Below, one piece after another: positions 13,699 through 22,999 of a DNA stretch of 64,000 nucleotides. The DNA lies in assembly GCA_963830385.1 (NCBI GenBank), contig CAWHMD010000005.1:1984001-2048000 (forward strand). The letters run 5' to 3'. The notes under the pieces were generated by a model that was given only the letters and a program-made list of their open reading frames with translations, ran no database searches and was not told where the DNA came from. Source of the DNA: Bog-532 sp963830385. GTDB taxonomy: Bacteria; Actinomycetota; Actinomycetes; Streptosporangiales; Streptosporangiaceae. Positions within the stretch are counted from its first letter, which is position 1. Every line of letters begins with the position of its first letter. Position numbers and translations under genes: made by a program.

Positions 13699-14510
13699 CT
13701 ACCAGTCGATGCTGGCGCCGGCGTTCATGGCCAGGTTGCCGCCGTCGACCGGAAGCATGATGCCGGTGACCATGGAAGACGCCGCCGAGGCAAGGAACAG
13801 CACCGGCCCGACGATCTCGGGCGGCTCCCCCAGCCGCCCGAGCGGAATGCCGCTCACGGCGCGGGCCACCAGGCCGGCGTGGGCGGGGTCGGCGACCTGG
13901 CCCGCCCACCAGTCGTTAATGAACTGGCACGGCAGCACCGCGTTGACGCGGATGCCGTGGTGCGCCCAGACGTAGGCGTGCTCACGGGTCAGCTGCACCA
14001 CACCGCCCTTGGCGGCGCTGTAGGCCAGGTTCCCCGGGCCAACGGCGCTGAGCCCGGCGATCGAGGCGAAGTTCACGATGCTGCTGCCCCGCCCGGCCGC
14101 GATCATGCGGGTGGCCGCGGCCTTTGCGCAGAGAAAGTAGCTGGTGAGGCTCACGGCCAGCATGGAGTTCCACTTTCCAGGGGGAACTCCTCGGCCCGGT
14201 AACGCTCGACCGGGGCCGACAGCGCGTTGACCAGGATGCCGACCGGGCCGAGGGCCTCGTCGACGCCGGCGAACACCTGGTCCACGGCCGCCTCGTCGCT
14301 CAGGTCGGCCCCGAACCCGGCCGCCCGGCCGCCGGTGTCAGCGATCGACCGTGCGACCCTTTCCGCATTTGCCGGACGAAGATCCACCACCGCGACCGAA
14401 GCGCCGGCGGCGGCCAGCCCCCGGGCCACCACCGATCCGAGCGCACCTCCCCCACCAGCAACGACGGCGGTCTGGCCGGACAGGTCGAACAACGCGGGCA
14501 GATCGGTCAC
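13699..14510 (-). pseudogene. Short-chain dehydrogenase/reductase disrupted by a one-base frameshift
   Basis: The N-terminal half (GTG 14510: VTDLPALFDLSGQTAVVAGGGGALGSVVARGL ... ILVNALSAPVERYRAEEFPLES) and the C-terminal half (WNSMLAVSLTSYFLCAKA ... SSIVNFASIAGLSAVGPGNLAYSAAKGG ... VDGGNLAMNAGASIDW) lie in different frames. Restoring one base at about 14172-14175 (GAA AGn TGG) joins them as a normal ~270-aa classical SDR with an intact YxxxK. The first half alone stops after 13 wrong residues. Sequence error or real mutation cannot be told apart from one sequence. It follows a predicted GntR operator (14557-14573) and probably belonged to the same sugar-acid pathway as the dehydratase. Confidence 0.8.
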
Positions 14511-14556
14511 GGGGGCTCCGTTGCTGGTGAGGCCGGCAGGCGATGCGGGCAAAAGC

Positions 14557-14573
14557 GAATATGATGTACTATC
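14557..14573. promoter_or_regulatory. Candidate GntR operator, copy 1 (upstream of the SDR pseudogene)
   Basis: GAATATGATGTACTATC is 47 bases upstream of the SDR start and matches 14 of 17 positions with a second site at 15501-15517. The two copies flank the FCD-type GntR gene. The core (A/T)TGTAC(T/G)A fits the T-N-G-T / A-C-N-A half-site pattern common for FCD-GntR regulators. Binding is inferred. Confidence 0.5.
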
Positions 14574-14621
14574 TTGCGAGCCCGCTGAGCCCGGTGTCAA
14601 CGCATGTCAGGCCGACCGGAG

Positions 14622-15344
14622 TCAGCTGGCCGGGCCGAAGAACGGAGCTACCAGCTCGTCGTTCAGCCGGGAGCTGTTCAGCCGGCCGATCTGGTCGCGG
14701 TACGAGATGACGTGCTCGATCGCGCCCTGGGCGTCGCCGTCCTTGATCCGCTCGTAACGGCCCACCGCGAGCTCGAGCATGAGATCGAAGGTGTCGTTGA
14801 AATTGTCGACGAACACCCGGTCATAGCGCTCGCCGGCCGGCCCGGTGAGGGCGGAGATGAACCGGTCCAGCCGCGGGTAGCCGACCGAGGCGAAGAGCAT
14901 CGCGTGGGTGGAGGAGGACAGCCGCCGGAACGTCCGGCCGTCGTTCTTCGCCCGCGCCCGCTTCATCTGCCTGATCACCTTGCCGAGCTCGCTGAGCTCC
15001 GGCTTGGTGATGCGCTCGACCACCAGGGGGACGGCTGGCAGTTCGACCGCGTCGATGAGAAACCGCTGCTCCTCCATCTCCAGGGTCGACAGCCAGCGCA
15101 CCGTGGCGCCCCGGTAGGGCGTGATGTCGACCAGGCTGTCGGTCTCGAGCAGGGCGATGGCCTCCCGGATCGGGGTCTTCGACACGTTCAGCCGGGCGGC
15201 GAGATCGTTCTCCACCAGCCGCGCACCGGGCGGGATCTCCAGCTCCACGATCATGTCGCGAATGGCGAGGTAGGCAGCGCGCTTGTAGGTCGAGACCGAC
15301 AGGTTGACGGCTTCGTTCGTGATGACGTCCACGACCCTCCACAC
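14622..15344 (-). CDS. GntR family transcriptional regulator, FCD type
   Basis: 240 aa. Winged HTH at residues ~18-85 (YLAIRDMIVELEIPPGARLVENDLAARLNVSKTPIREAIALLETDSLVDITPYRGATV), followed by an all-helical FCD ligand/metal-binding domain (RFLIDAVELPAVPLVVERI ... STHAMLFASVGYPRLDRFISAL ... HVISYRDQIGRL). FCD regulators usually sense sugar acids or other carboxylates. A slightly later GTG is also possible. It lies between the dehydratase/SDR genes and an E1-beta remnant, with one copy of a shared 17-bp motif in each flanking intergenic region, so it probably controls both sides. Confidence 0.92.
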   Translation of the reverse strand: MWRVVDVITNEAVNLSVSTYKRAAYLAIRDMIVELEIPPGARLVENDLAARLNVSKTPIREAIALLETDSLVDITPYRGATVRWLSTLEMEEQRFLIDAVELPAVPLVVERITKPELSELGKVIRQMKRARAKNDGRTFRRLSSSTHAMLFASVGYPRLDRFISALTGPAGERYDRVFVDNFNDTFDLMLELAVGRYERIKDGDAQGAIEHVISYRDQIGRLNSSRLNDELVAPFFGPAS

Positions 15345-15500
15345 GGGTACGGCCCGCTGAAATTTGCGCGATGAGCACCATCAGCGTCAACCGGATCCGC
15401 AGCTAGCAATGGCTCCCGACGGGCCGGCCAAAGCTTATCGCACGCTGGAATCTCAGTATTCGATGCAGGTCGTCCGCATCTTGTCAGTACTTAATACTTA

Positions 15501-15517
15501 GAATATGTTGTACGATG
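15501..15517. promoter_or_regulatory. Candidate GntR operator, copy 2
   Basis: GAATATGTTGTACGATG matches copy 1 at 14557-14573 except at three positions. It lies in the A/T-rich intergenic stretch (15470-15515) between the divergent GntR gene and the E1-beta remnant, 157 bases upstream of the GntR start, and overlaps the ATG of the remnant. The surrounding sequence also holds agtacttaatact, a weaker dyad. Confidence 0.5.
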
Positions 15518-15865
15518 TCCTCTTCCACCGTTACCTGGTCCCGAGAGGGCAAAGGTCATGACGGAATCTCGGCCGAGGTCATCGACCTGCGAACGCTTTA
15601 TCCGCTGGACGTGGAGACCGTGGCGGACTCGCTGCGCAAGACCGGCCGCGCGGTCATGGTCGACGAGAGCGCCGGCTACGGCGGGGTCAGCGCCGAGATC
15701 GCGGCCTCGCTGCAGGAGGCGGCGTTCGACTACCTGGACGCCCCGGTGCTGCGGGTACACGCGCCGCACTCACCGGTACCGCAGAGCCCGCCGCTGCTCG
15801 CGGCCTATCTCCCGGACAGCGCCGCCGTCGAGCAGGCGGTCCGAGCCCAGCTGGCCCGCCCGTAA
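15515..15865 (+). pseudogene. Remnant of a 2-oxoacid dehydrogenase E1 beta subunit (C-terminal transketolase domain)
   Basis: About 116 codons: GISAEVIDLRTLYPLDVETVADSLRKTGRAVMVDESAGYGGVSAEIAASL ... APVLRVHAPHSPVP is the C-terminal domain of PDH/BCKDH E1-beta (normally ~325 aa). The first residues (TVTWSRE) look like the strand just before that domain, with ~15 residues then missing. The whole pyrimidine-binding domain is absent, so no functional E1 can form; no E1-alpha or E2 is nearby. Directly precedes the P450 gene (9-base gap). Confidence 0.72.
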
Positions 15866-15874
15866 AGTCACAGT

Positions 15875-17080
<1,206 letters not shown>

Positions 17081-17128
17081 GTAGTTCACCCGATGGCTGG
17101 CCCGGCCACAGCGGCCTAGCGTCGAGGC

Positions 17129-18060
17129 ATGACTGAGACCTCCACGCCGGCCCGGGTCGGCATGTTCCCGCCCATGGACCTGCTCCAGCAGGACCCGCAG
17201 ACGGCCCGGAACTATTTGACGCAGATCGCGGCGGCGGGCATCGACCACATCTGCTGTGGCGACCACGTGAGCTTCTTCACCGGCAACGGGTTCGACGGGC
17301 TCGTGCAGGCGGCGGCGCTGGCCATGCTTCATCCGGCGCTGCCCGTCCACACCGGCGTGTACCTGCTGCCGTTGCGCCACCCGGTGCTGGTGGCGCGCCA
17401 GCTCGCCGACATCGCCCGGATCGCCCCTGGCCGGCTCGTCTTCGGGACCGGGATCGGCGGCGAGGATCGCCACGAGGCTGCGGTCTGCGGAGTGGACCCG
17501 GCGACCCGGGGCCGGCGGATGGACGAATGCCTCACGATCGTGCGCCAGCTGCTGACCGGCAAGGCGGTGGAGTTCCACGGCACGTTCTTCGACCTGGACG
17601 ACGCGGTCATCCTCCCCGCCCCGGCCGAGCCGATCCCCATCATCGTCGGCGGGCGCTCGGACGCGGCGATCAGGCGGGCGGGCCGCTCGGTGACGGCTGG
17701 CTGGGCATCTGGAACTCCCCCCGCCGGTTCGCCGCCGCCGTCGAGCTGGCGGCCGGCGAGGCCGCACAGGCCGGGCGGCTGGCGCCGGGCCGGAACGCGA
17801 TGCAGGTGTGGTGCGGGCTGGCCGACACGAAAGAGGCGGCCCGGGCCTGCCTGGCACCGGCGATGGAAGCGTTCTACCAGCTGCCGTTCGAGCGGTTCGA
17901 ACGGTACTGCCCCTACGGCACTCCGGACGACGTCGCCGAGTTCCTCGCCCCCTACGCCATGGCGGGTTGCCGCGAGTTCAACCTCATCCCGCAGGCGCCT
18001 GACGACCATTTCGCCATCGCGGGCACGGCGGCGGTGAAGCGGGCGCTGGAGCGAGCCTGA
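17129..18060 (+). pseudogene. LLM-class flavin-dependent oxidoreductase disrupted by a one-base frameshift
   Basis: The frame from ATG 17129 reads as an LLM enzyme (RVGMFPPMDLLQQDPQ ... ARIAPGRLVFGTGIGGEDRHE ... IPIIVGGRSDAAIRRAGR) and then goes out of frame near 17684. The correct C-terminus (LGDGWLGIWNSPRRFAAAVEL ... GTPDDVAEFLAPYAMAGCREFNLIPQAP) continues in the next frame to 18060. Adding one base in GGCCGCTCGG restores a ~310-aa protein. This is the second single-base lesion in this 10-kb zone. Convergent with the asparagine-synthase-like gene. Confidence 0.8.
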
Positions 18061-18109
18061 CCTGGGCTACCCACGGGCTACAGGGACTATGGGGGCTACC
18101 CAGGCTGGC

Positions 18110-19684
18110 TCAGCGCACCGCGCGGCGGCGTAGGGCGCCGATGGCGTTCCAGCGCAGCGCCCCGGCCAGGTCGCGGGCGTGCTCGGTCATCGAGTAGTCG
18201 GGCTGGTTGTCCACGTCGCGCAGCGCCCGGTCCAGGTCCAGCCCGTGCTGCTCGAGCACGATCGAGAAGTCGCGCCGCATCGGGCCGAGCTGGTCGTAGC
18301 CGAACGACCGGTAGATCCGCGGGAACTGGGACCGGAAGAGCCGGACCCGCTCGTGCAGGCCCGACGAATGCGAGAGCGGGTTCTTCGGCCGCTGGCGGAC
18401 GTACCCGGGCAGGATGTCGGCGAAGGCGCGGCGCAGGATCCACTTGTCCTGCCCGTCGTGCTGCTTCAGCTCGATCGGCAGCCGCATGGCCAGCCGGACC
18501 AGCGCGAGATCGAGGAAGGGCACCCGGGTCTCCACCCCCTGGCCCATGCTGGTGCGGTCCACCCGCTGCAGCTCGGTCCGCCCGAGGTTGTGCAGCTTGT
18601 GCTGGAACAGCCGCTGCCGCAGGGCCGGGTCGGGCTGCCGGTACATCTCATAGCCGCCGAACAGCTCGTCCGAACCGTCGCCGCACAGCACGACCTTGAC
18701 GCCGCGCCGGTGCACGTGGTCGAACAGCAGCCGGGAGATGACCGCGTTGATGACGTCGCCGTACTCGGTCAGCTCGGACATCCGGATGGCCTCGCGGACG
18801 TCGGGGTACCGGATATTGCCCGGTGACAGCTCGATGACCTCGTGCTCGACGCCGAGGTCGCGGGTCACCCGGCGGGCGTAGGCGACGTCGTCGCTGTCGG
18901 GCGCCCCGATCGTGAACGCCACGCAGTCCGGGTGCTGCTCCCGCACGTGCAGCAGGGTCAGCGTGCTGTCCAGGCCCCCGGACAGGATGACACCCACGGT
19001 CAGGTCGGTGTCCAGCCGGACCCGGATGCTGTCCTCGACCGCGGCCCGCACCAGCCGGGCCGCCTCGTCCGGATCGGTGATCGGCTCGTCGCCGTCGCCC
19101 ATGGCCAGCAGGTCGACGTAGGCGCTGACGGCCGGATCGGTGTCCGGGTCGCCCCAGCCGTGGTGGCCAGGCGGGACTTCGCTGATCCGGCCGCCCACCG
19201 GGACCAGCGACTTCAGCTCGGAGGCGACGTGGAGATGAGCGCGGTGCCGGGACCAGTAGAGCGGTTTGACCCCGACCGGGTCACGGGCCAGGTACACCCG
19301 GTCCCCGGACCGGTCGGCCACCGCGAACGCGAACTCGCCGCGCAGCCGGTCCACCGCCTGGTCACCCCACTCGAGGAACGCCTCCAGCACCACCTCGGTG
19401 TCGCTGTCGCTGCGCAGCTCGTGCCCGCGGGCGGCCAGGTCGGCCCGCAGCTCACGGAAGTTGTAGACCTCGCCGTTGTAGCAGACCGCCCACCGGCCGT
19501 CGGCCGACTGCCAGGGCTGGACCGCCCGCTCCCGGTCGACGATCTTCAGCCGCTGGGTGCCGAGCAGGTGCCGGTCGTCGCTGAGCGTCTCGCGCACGTC
19601 CCCACGCGGCGCGATCGCGTCGAGCATCCGGTCGAAAATCACCGGATCCGGGGCCGGTCCCACCATCAGGGCTATACCGCACAT
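18110..19684 (-). CDS. Asparagine synthase-like glutamine amidotransferase
   Basis: 524 aa. Class II glutaminase domain with catalytic Cys2 (MCGIALMVG), RLKIVD, YNGEVYN and SDTEVVLEAFLEWG, all needed for glutamine hydrolysis. The synthetase domain has the PP-loop SGGLDS (235-240) and CGDGSDELFGGYEMYR, plus the family C-terminus (VETRVPFLDLALVRLAM). It would activate a carboxylate with ATP and amidate it. Free aspartate is one possible acceptor, but the AsnB family also includes enzymes that amidate cell-wall diaminopimelate or secondary metabolites. It starts 21 bases after the stop of an M15-peptidase-like gene, so the two are probably co-transcribed, which makes a peptidoglycan-related acceptor worth considering. 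Confidence 0.9.
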   Translation of the reverse strand: MCGIALMVGPAPDPVIFDRMLDAIAPRGDVRETLSDDRHLLGTQRLKIVDRERAVQPWQSADGRWAVCYNGEVYNFRELRADLAARGHELRSDSDTEVVLEAFLEWGDQAVDRLRGEFAFAVADRSGDRVYLARDPVGVKPLYWSRHRAHLHVASELKSLVPVGGRISEVPPGHHGWGDPDTDPAVSAYVDLLAMGDGDEPITDPDEAARLVRAAVEDSIRVRLDTDLTVGVILSGGLDSTLTLLHVREQHPDCVAFTIGAPDSDDVAYARRVTRDLGVEHEVIELSPGNIRYPDVREAIRMSELTEYGDVINAVISRLLFDHVHRRGVKVVLCGDGSDELFGGYEMYRQPDPALRQRLFQHKLHNLGRTELQRVDRTSMGQGVETRVPFLDLALVRLAMRLPIELKQHDGQDKWILRRAFADILPGYVRQRPKNPLSHSSGLHERVRLFRSQFPRIYRSFGYDQLGPMRRDFSIVLEQHGLDLDRALRDVDNQPDYSMTEHARDLAGALRWNAIGALRRRAVR

Positions 19685-19705
19685 ACAGATTCCTCTCCCG
19701 GCCCG

Positions 19706-20638
19706 TCAGCGGCCGGCCAGTTGGGCGTCGTAGACGGCCTGCAGCTGGCCACGTGCGCGCGGGTTGACGCACAGGTGCCACACCTGGCCCTCGTCGATGA
19801 CGTTGACCTGGCCCGCCGCCTGCCGTTCCAGCAGCAGCCGGGCCAGCACATCGTCGTTGTCGAAACGGCGGAACCACTGCATCTCGACGTCGCAGGCGTA
19901 ACCGGCACAGTGCGAGCTGGGCAGCACGGCGGCGTAGCCGAGGGACCGCAGCCGGTGCTGGTGCTCGACGCTCCGGACCATGCTGGTCACCCACAGCTGG
20001 GGGGTGCCGGGGGGCATCGCCGCGGCCAGTTCCCCGGCCACCTCGTTGAGCAGCGCGACGACGGCCGGCCGCGACCGGGTGAACCGCAGGCCCGCCGTCA
20101 GCGGCTGCCGGTCCGGCAGGGCCTGCCGCCGGGCCCAGTCCCGGGCCCGCCCGGCCAGCCCGCCCGGCTGCTCGCGGTACTGGAACCGCAGCAGGCCGGC
20201 CGTCTTCAGCGGGGGCAGATCGACCAGCTCAGCCGAGCGTGTCACGTCGGCATCGGTGCTGAAGGGTCTGGTCTCGCCCCACCACACGGAGTCGATCTGC
20301 GAGAGCAGCATGATGCGGGCGAAGGACCACAGGTCGCCCGCGCCGCGGTCGCTCGGCCGGAAGCGGTGCAGCTCAGCCACCAGGCGCCGGGCGGCCGCGT
20401 GCGGCCCGCCGCCCAGCCGGGACAGGACCGGTGTGAACTGATCGCGGCTGAGGCGCTCGCCGACGAACTCGCCCGCCACGGGCGGATCGGCCAGCCCGAG
20501 CTTCCTGATCCCCTCTGTCACCAGGTCATCGACGGCGGCCCGGTACCCCGACAGCTGGACGTCCGGCATGATCGATGCGCCCGGGACCGGGTAGTCCGCC
20601 TCCGCAAGCTCATACGCAGGCTTGGAGTGCTTGCCCAT
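19706..20638 (-). CDS. M15-like (D-Ala-D-Ala carboxypeptidase fold) metal-binding protein, DUF5715-like
   Basis: 310 aa. The C-terminal third has the spacing of LAS/M15 zinc peptidases: SSHCAGYACD (His243 and Asp250, S-x-H-x6-D) and DEGQVWHLCV (Glu283, His288 of the E-x-x-x-W-H pattern), preceded by LWVTSMVRSVEHQHRLRSLGY. The N-terminal ~200 residues are helical and unassigned. No signal peptide is visible, so it would act in the cytoplasm, leave by another route, or be only a fold relative. ATG 20638 has GGGGAGG just upstream. It precedes the amidotransferase gene in what looks like a two-gene operon. Peptidase activity is inferred from the metal-ligand pattern only. Confidence 0.65.
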   Translation of the reverse strand: MGKHSKPAYELAEADYPVPGASIMPDVQLSGYRAAVDDLVTEGIRKLGLADPPVAGEFVGERLSRDQFTPVLSRLGGGPHAAARRLVAELHRFRPSDRGAGDLWSFARIMLLSQIDSVWWGETRPFSTDADVTRSAELVDLPPLKTAGLLRFQYREQPGGLAGRARDWARRQALPDRQPLTAGLRFTRSRPAVVALLNEVAGELAAAMPPGTPQLWVTSMVRSVEHQHRLRSLGYAAVLPSSHCAGYACDVEMQWFRRFDNDDVLARLLLERQAAGQVNVIDEGQVWHLCVNPRARGQLQAVYDAQLAGR

Positions 20639-20741
20639 GACCTCCCCAGGCGGTGGACCAGTGCCGGGGAACCATTGTGTCCCACTGTGACCCGGTGCAC
20701 TCGCAAACGCGCCGAGAGCCCCGATGTGCGCTCGACGGTGG

Positions 20742-22874
20742 TCAGCCGCCGGTGGTGAGGGGCCCCTGGTCGGTGCCGAGGGCGAAGACGTGCAGTTCAC
20801 CTTGGTCTGCGCGGCTGGGCAGGGTCACCGACGCCACCGTCTTCCCCGCCTGAAGGGCGACATTGGTGGTGAAGATCTTCGTCCCGATCTGCTGTGAGCT
20901 GCCGCTGGCGCTGTTCCGGTAGGGCATCGCCGCGGCGATCCCATTACCGAACGAGGGAGTGCCGGACGTCCAGTCGGTGAATCCCAGGGTGGCTGACTGG
21001 GTGGTGCCGTCGGTGTAGGTGATGGTCAGCGGTCCGCTGGAGGGGCCGTTGCTGGCCGAGCCCGCGACACCGATCTCGGTGGCGCCCGCCACCGGTGGGA
21101 CGGTGATCACCTGGCCGGCGGCGATGAGGTTGTCCGGCTGACCCGCGGCCGCAGCGGGCCAGTTGTACTGGACCCCGCCGCTGGCGAAAGCGGCACCGGG
21201 GGTCAGGCCAGCGGACGTAAGGGCCTGTTCGGAGTAGCTGTACCCGAGACCGTCGAAGTTGCCCGCGGCCTGGTTGGTGTCATCGGAGACGCCGGCGTCA
21301 TTGAAGAACGGCGCCAGGTCGCCCGGCCGGGCCACGATCACCGGCACCGAGATCGGCTGGATCGGCCCGGACGGGCTGGTGAACTTGACCGTCACCTGGT
21401 AGTTGCCGTCGGTCGTGCTCCCGGTGATGGTCACCGGGGTGCTGGCGGCGCCGCCGGCCGGGAGGTTGAAGGTCCCCGACGACGGGCTCACCGTGAACCC
21501 GGACGGGGCGCTCGCCGTCCACCGCACCGTCTGCGGGCGGCCGGTGACCGACTGCAGGCCCAGCGTGGTCATCCCCGACCTGCCCGGCTGAACCACCACG
21601 GACGACGGGCTGGCCGAGCCGGTGGCGGCGAACACCGGCGGGCTCTGGGCCAGCAGGGCGTAGATCTCGGCCATCGGCGCGGTCTGGTTTTCGGCGGACT
21701 CCCCGCCGCTGCCATCCGGGTCGTTGAACAGGCCGTTCGGCTGGCGGTCCTGCAGCCAGGCGGTATCGGCGTAGGACGCGGCCAGCTGGGCGTAACTCGG
21801 GTCGTGGTTGATCTTGGCCAACGCGAACAGGTTGCGGAAGAAGATGGCGTTGAACACGTCGGGCTGGTGGTACAGGTTGCCACCGGAGTTGTAGTAGCTG
21901 ACCGAGGCGGCGGCGGTCTGTTCCGCCTGCTGGAGGTAGGTGCGGTCGCCGGTGACCTGGTAGAGCAGCGTCCCCGCGCCGATCATGGTCCCCTGGTTGT
22001 AGCTCCACAGGGCGGTGCTGACGCTGCCGCTGTCGTTCAGGTTGTCGTAGTACATGCCGTTGGAATTCAGCAGGCAGCCGCGAACCCAGTCATACATGCG
22101 CTTCGCCCACGTCAGGTAGTACGAGTCGTGGGTGGCCTGGTAGATCTCGAGCCCGACTTCCGCGTTGGGGGCGTTGGAGACGGTGTTGCGGGAGGAACTG
22201 GCGACGTCCTCCCAGAACACGCCGCCCGGGCAGGCGACGCCGGTCCTGGTGTCCCAGCCGCTCACCACGAAGCGGAAGATGCCCTCGGCGCGGGCCAGGT
22301 CGGGCTGCTGGTGGGTGAGCCCGTACTCCTGCAGGTAGTTGAGGCCGACCCAGGCGTTGTCGTCGTAGTAGGTGGGCTGGTTGGAGTTGACCGGCCGCAG
22401 GACCCCGGACGCGTAGGCGGGTGGCTGGGACTGCCCGGCCGGGTTGGTCTCCTGGGTGTCGTAGTAGTCCAGGACCCCTTGGTCCCGGGCTTGCATGTCG
22501 CTGCGGTACCGGTTGCCGATCCCGGGGATGGCGGCCAGGTAGTTGGTGGCCGCCCAGGGGTTCACGAAGTCCCACAGGTAACCGAACTGCTGAGTCGAGT
22601 CGCTCGGCTTGTAGAGCCGGTACCTGGGGAGGTACAGCTGGTCCTGCAGTGCCTGGTAGGTCGCGGCGGCCCGCTGGGCGTCGACCGGATTCTGGCTATC
22701 GGACGGGCTGGCCGCGGCGGACGCGGCGGACGCGGTCGAGGCCAGGGCCAGCGGGAGAAGTATCGCGGCCACGGCCGTCGCTGCCAGTGCCCGGATCTGG
22801 GTCCGGGTCCTGGCAGCGGGCCGCTCCCGGCGGCGGGGCGGTGCGGTCTGGGGGGCGGTGGCGCTTCGGCGCAT
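20742..22874 (-). CDS. Secreted glycoside hydrolase family 76 (alpha-1,6-mannanase-like)
   Basis: 710 aa from ATG 22874, which has GAGAGGAA 7 bases upstream. Signal peptide: Arg-rich n-region, then IRALAATAVAAILLPLALAS and cleavage near ASA-A. Residues ~60-430 form the GH76 (alpha/alpha)6 barrel with the catalytic Asp pair in TYYDDNAWVGL (171-172). Residues ~435-530 resemble an Ig-like/NEW3-type domain (PSSVVVQPGRSGMTTLGLQSV). The rest (~540-710) is a beta-sandwich, probably carbohydrate-binding (AFFNDAGVSDD-like start, then FDGLGYSYS). GH76 enzymes cut alpha-1,6-mannan of fungal walls or actinobacterial lipomannan. It has its own promoter/operator and is not part of the fucose operon next to it. 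Confidence 0.9.
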   Translation of the reverse strand: MRRSATAPQTAPPRRRERPAARTRTQIRALAATAVAAILLPLALASTASAASAAASPSDSQNPVDAQRAAATYQALQDQLYLPRYRLYKPSDSTQQFGYLWDFVNPWAATNYLAAIPGIGNRYRSDMQARDQGVLDYYDTQETNPAGQSQPPAYASGVLRPVNSNQPTYYDDNAWVGLNYLQEYGLTHQQPDLARAEGIFRFVVSGWDTRTGVACPGGVFWEDVASSSRNTVSNAPNAEVGLEIYQATHDSYYLTWAKRMYDWVRGCLLNSNGMYYDNLNDSGSVSTALWSYNQGTMIGAGTLLYQVTGDRTYLQQAEQTAAASVSYYNSGGNLYHQPDVFNAIFFRNLFALAKINHDPSYAQLAASYADTAWLQDRQPNGLFNDPDGSGGESAENQTAPMAEIYALLAQSPPVFAATGSASPSSVVVQPGRSGMTTLGLQSVTGRPQTVRWTASAPSGFTVSPSSGTFNLPAGGAASTPVTITGSTTDGNYQVTVKFTSPSGPIQPISVPVIVARPGDLAPFFNDAGVSDDTNQAAGNFDGLGYSYSEQALTSAGLTPGAAFASGGVQYNWPAAAAGQPDNLIAAGQVITVPPVAGATEIGVAGSASNGPSSGPLTITYTDGTTQSATLGFTDWTSGTPSFGNGIAAAMPYRNSASGSSQQIGTKIFTTNVALQAGKTVASVTLPSRADQGELHVFALGTDQGPLTTGG

Positions 22875-22906
22875 GTTCGTTCCTCTCCGGCCAGAGGCGA
22901 ACCAGA

Positions 22907-22949
22907 TAACGTTGTCAACGACGTTAATTGAGGAAAATGTGATCGTCAA
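22907..22949 (-). promoter_or_regulatory. Promoter of the GH76 gene with a palindromic operator over the -10 box
   Basis: On the minus strand TTGACG (22949-22944) and TAACGT (22926-22921) are 17 bases apart. A 20-bp imperfect palindrome, TAACGT-N8-ACGTTA (22907-22926), covers the -10 box and start site. Its centre TTGTCAACGA has the T-N-G-T-N2-A-C-N-A layout of FCD-type GntR operators. A GntR gene lies immediately beside it (23000-23701). Repression by that regulator is a reasonable inference. Confidence 0.55.
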
Positions 22950-22999
22950 TGAGTGTTTATGCGCGGATGCGAGCGCCCACCCCGAGCTGGATCCTGCCT

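Noticed and set aside
14150..14190. Programmed ribosomal frameshift in the SDR
   Set aside because: No slippery heptamer or downstream structure, and classical SDRs are never expressed this way. A mutation or sequence error is simpler.
18061..18109. Terminator between the convergent LLM pseudogene and AsnB-like gene
   Set aside because: The stem CCTGGG/CCCAGG has a loop of more than 30 bases and lies among repeated GGGCTAC words; too weak to list.
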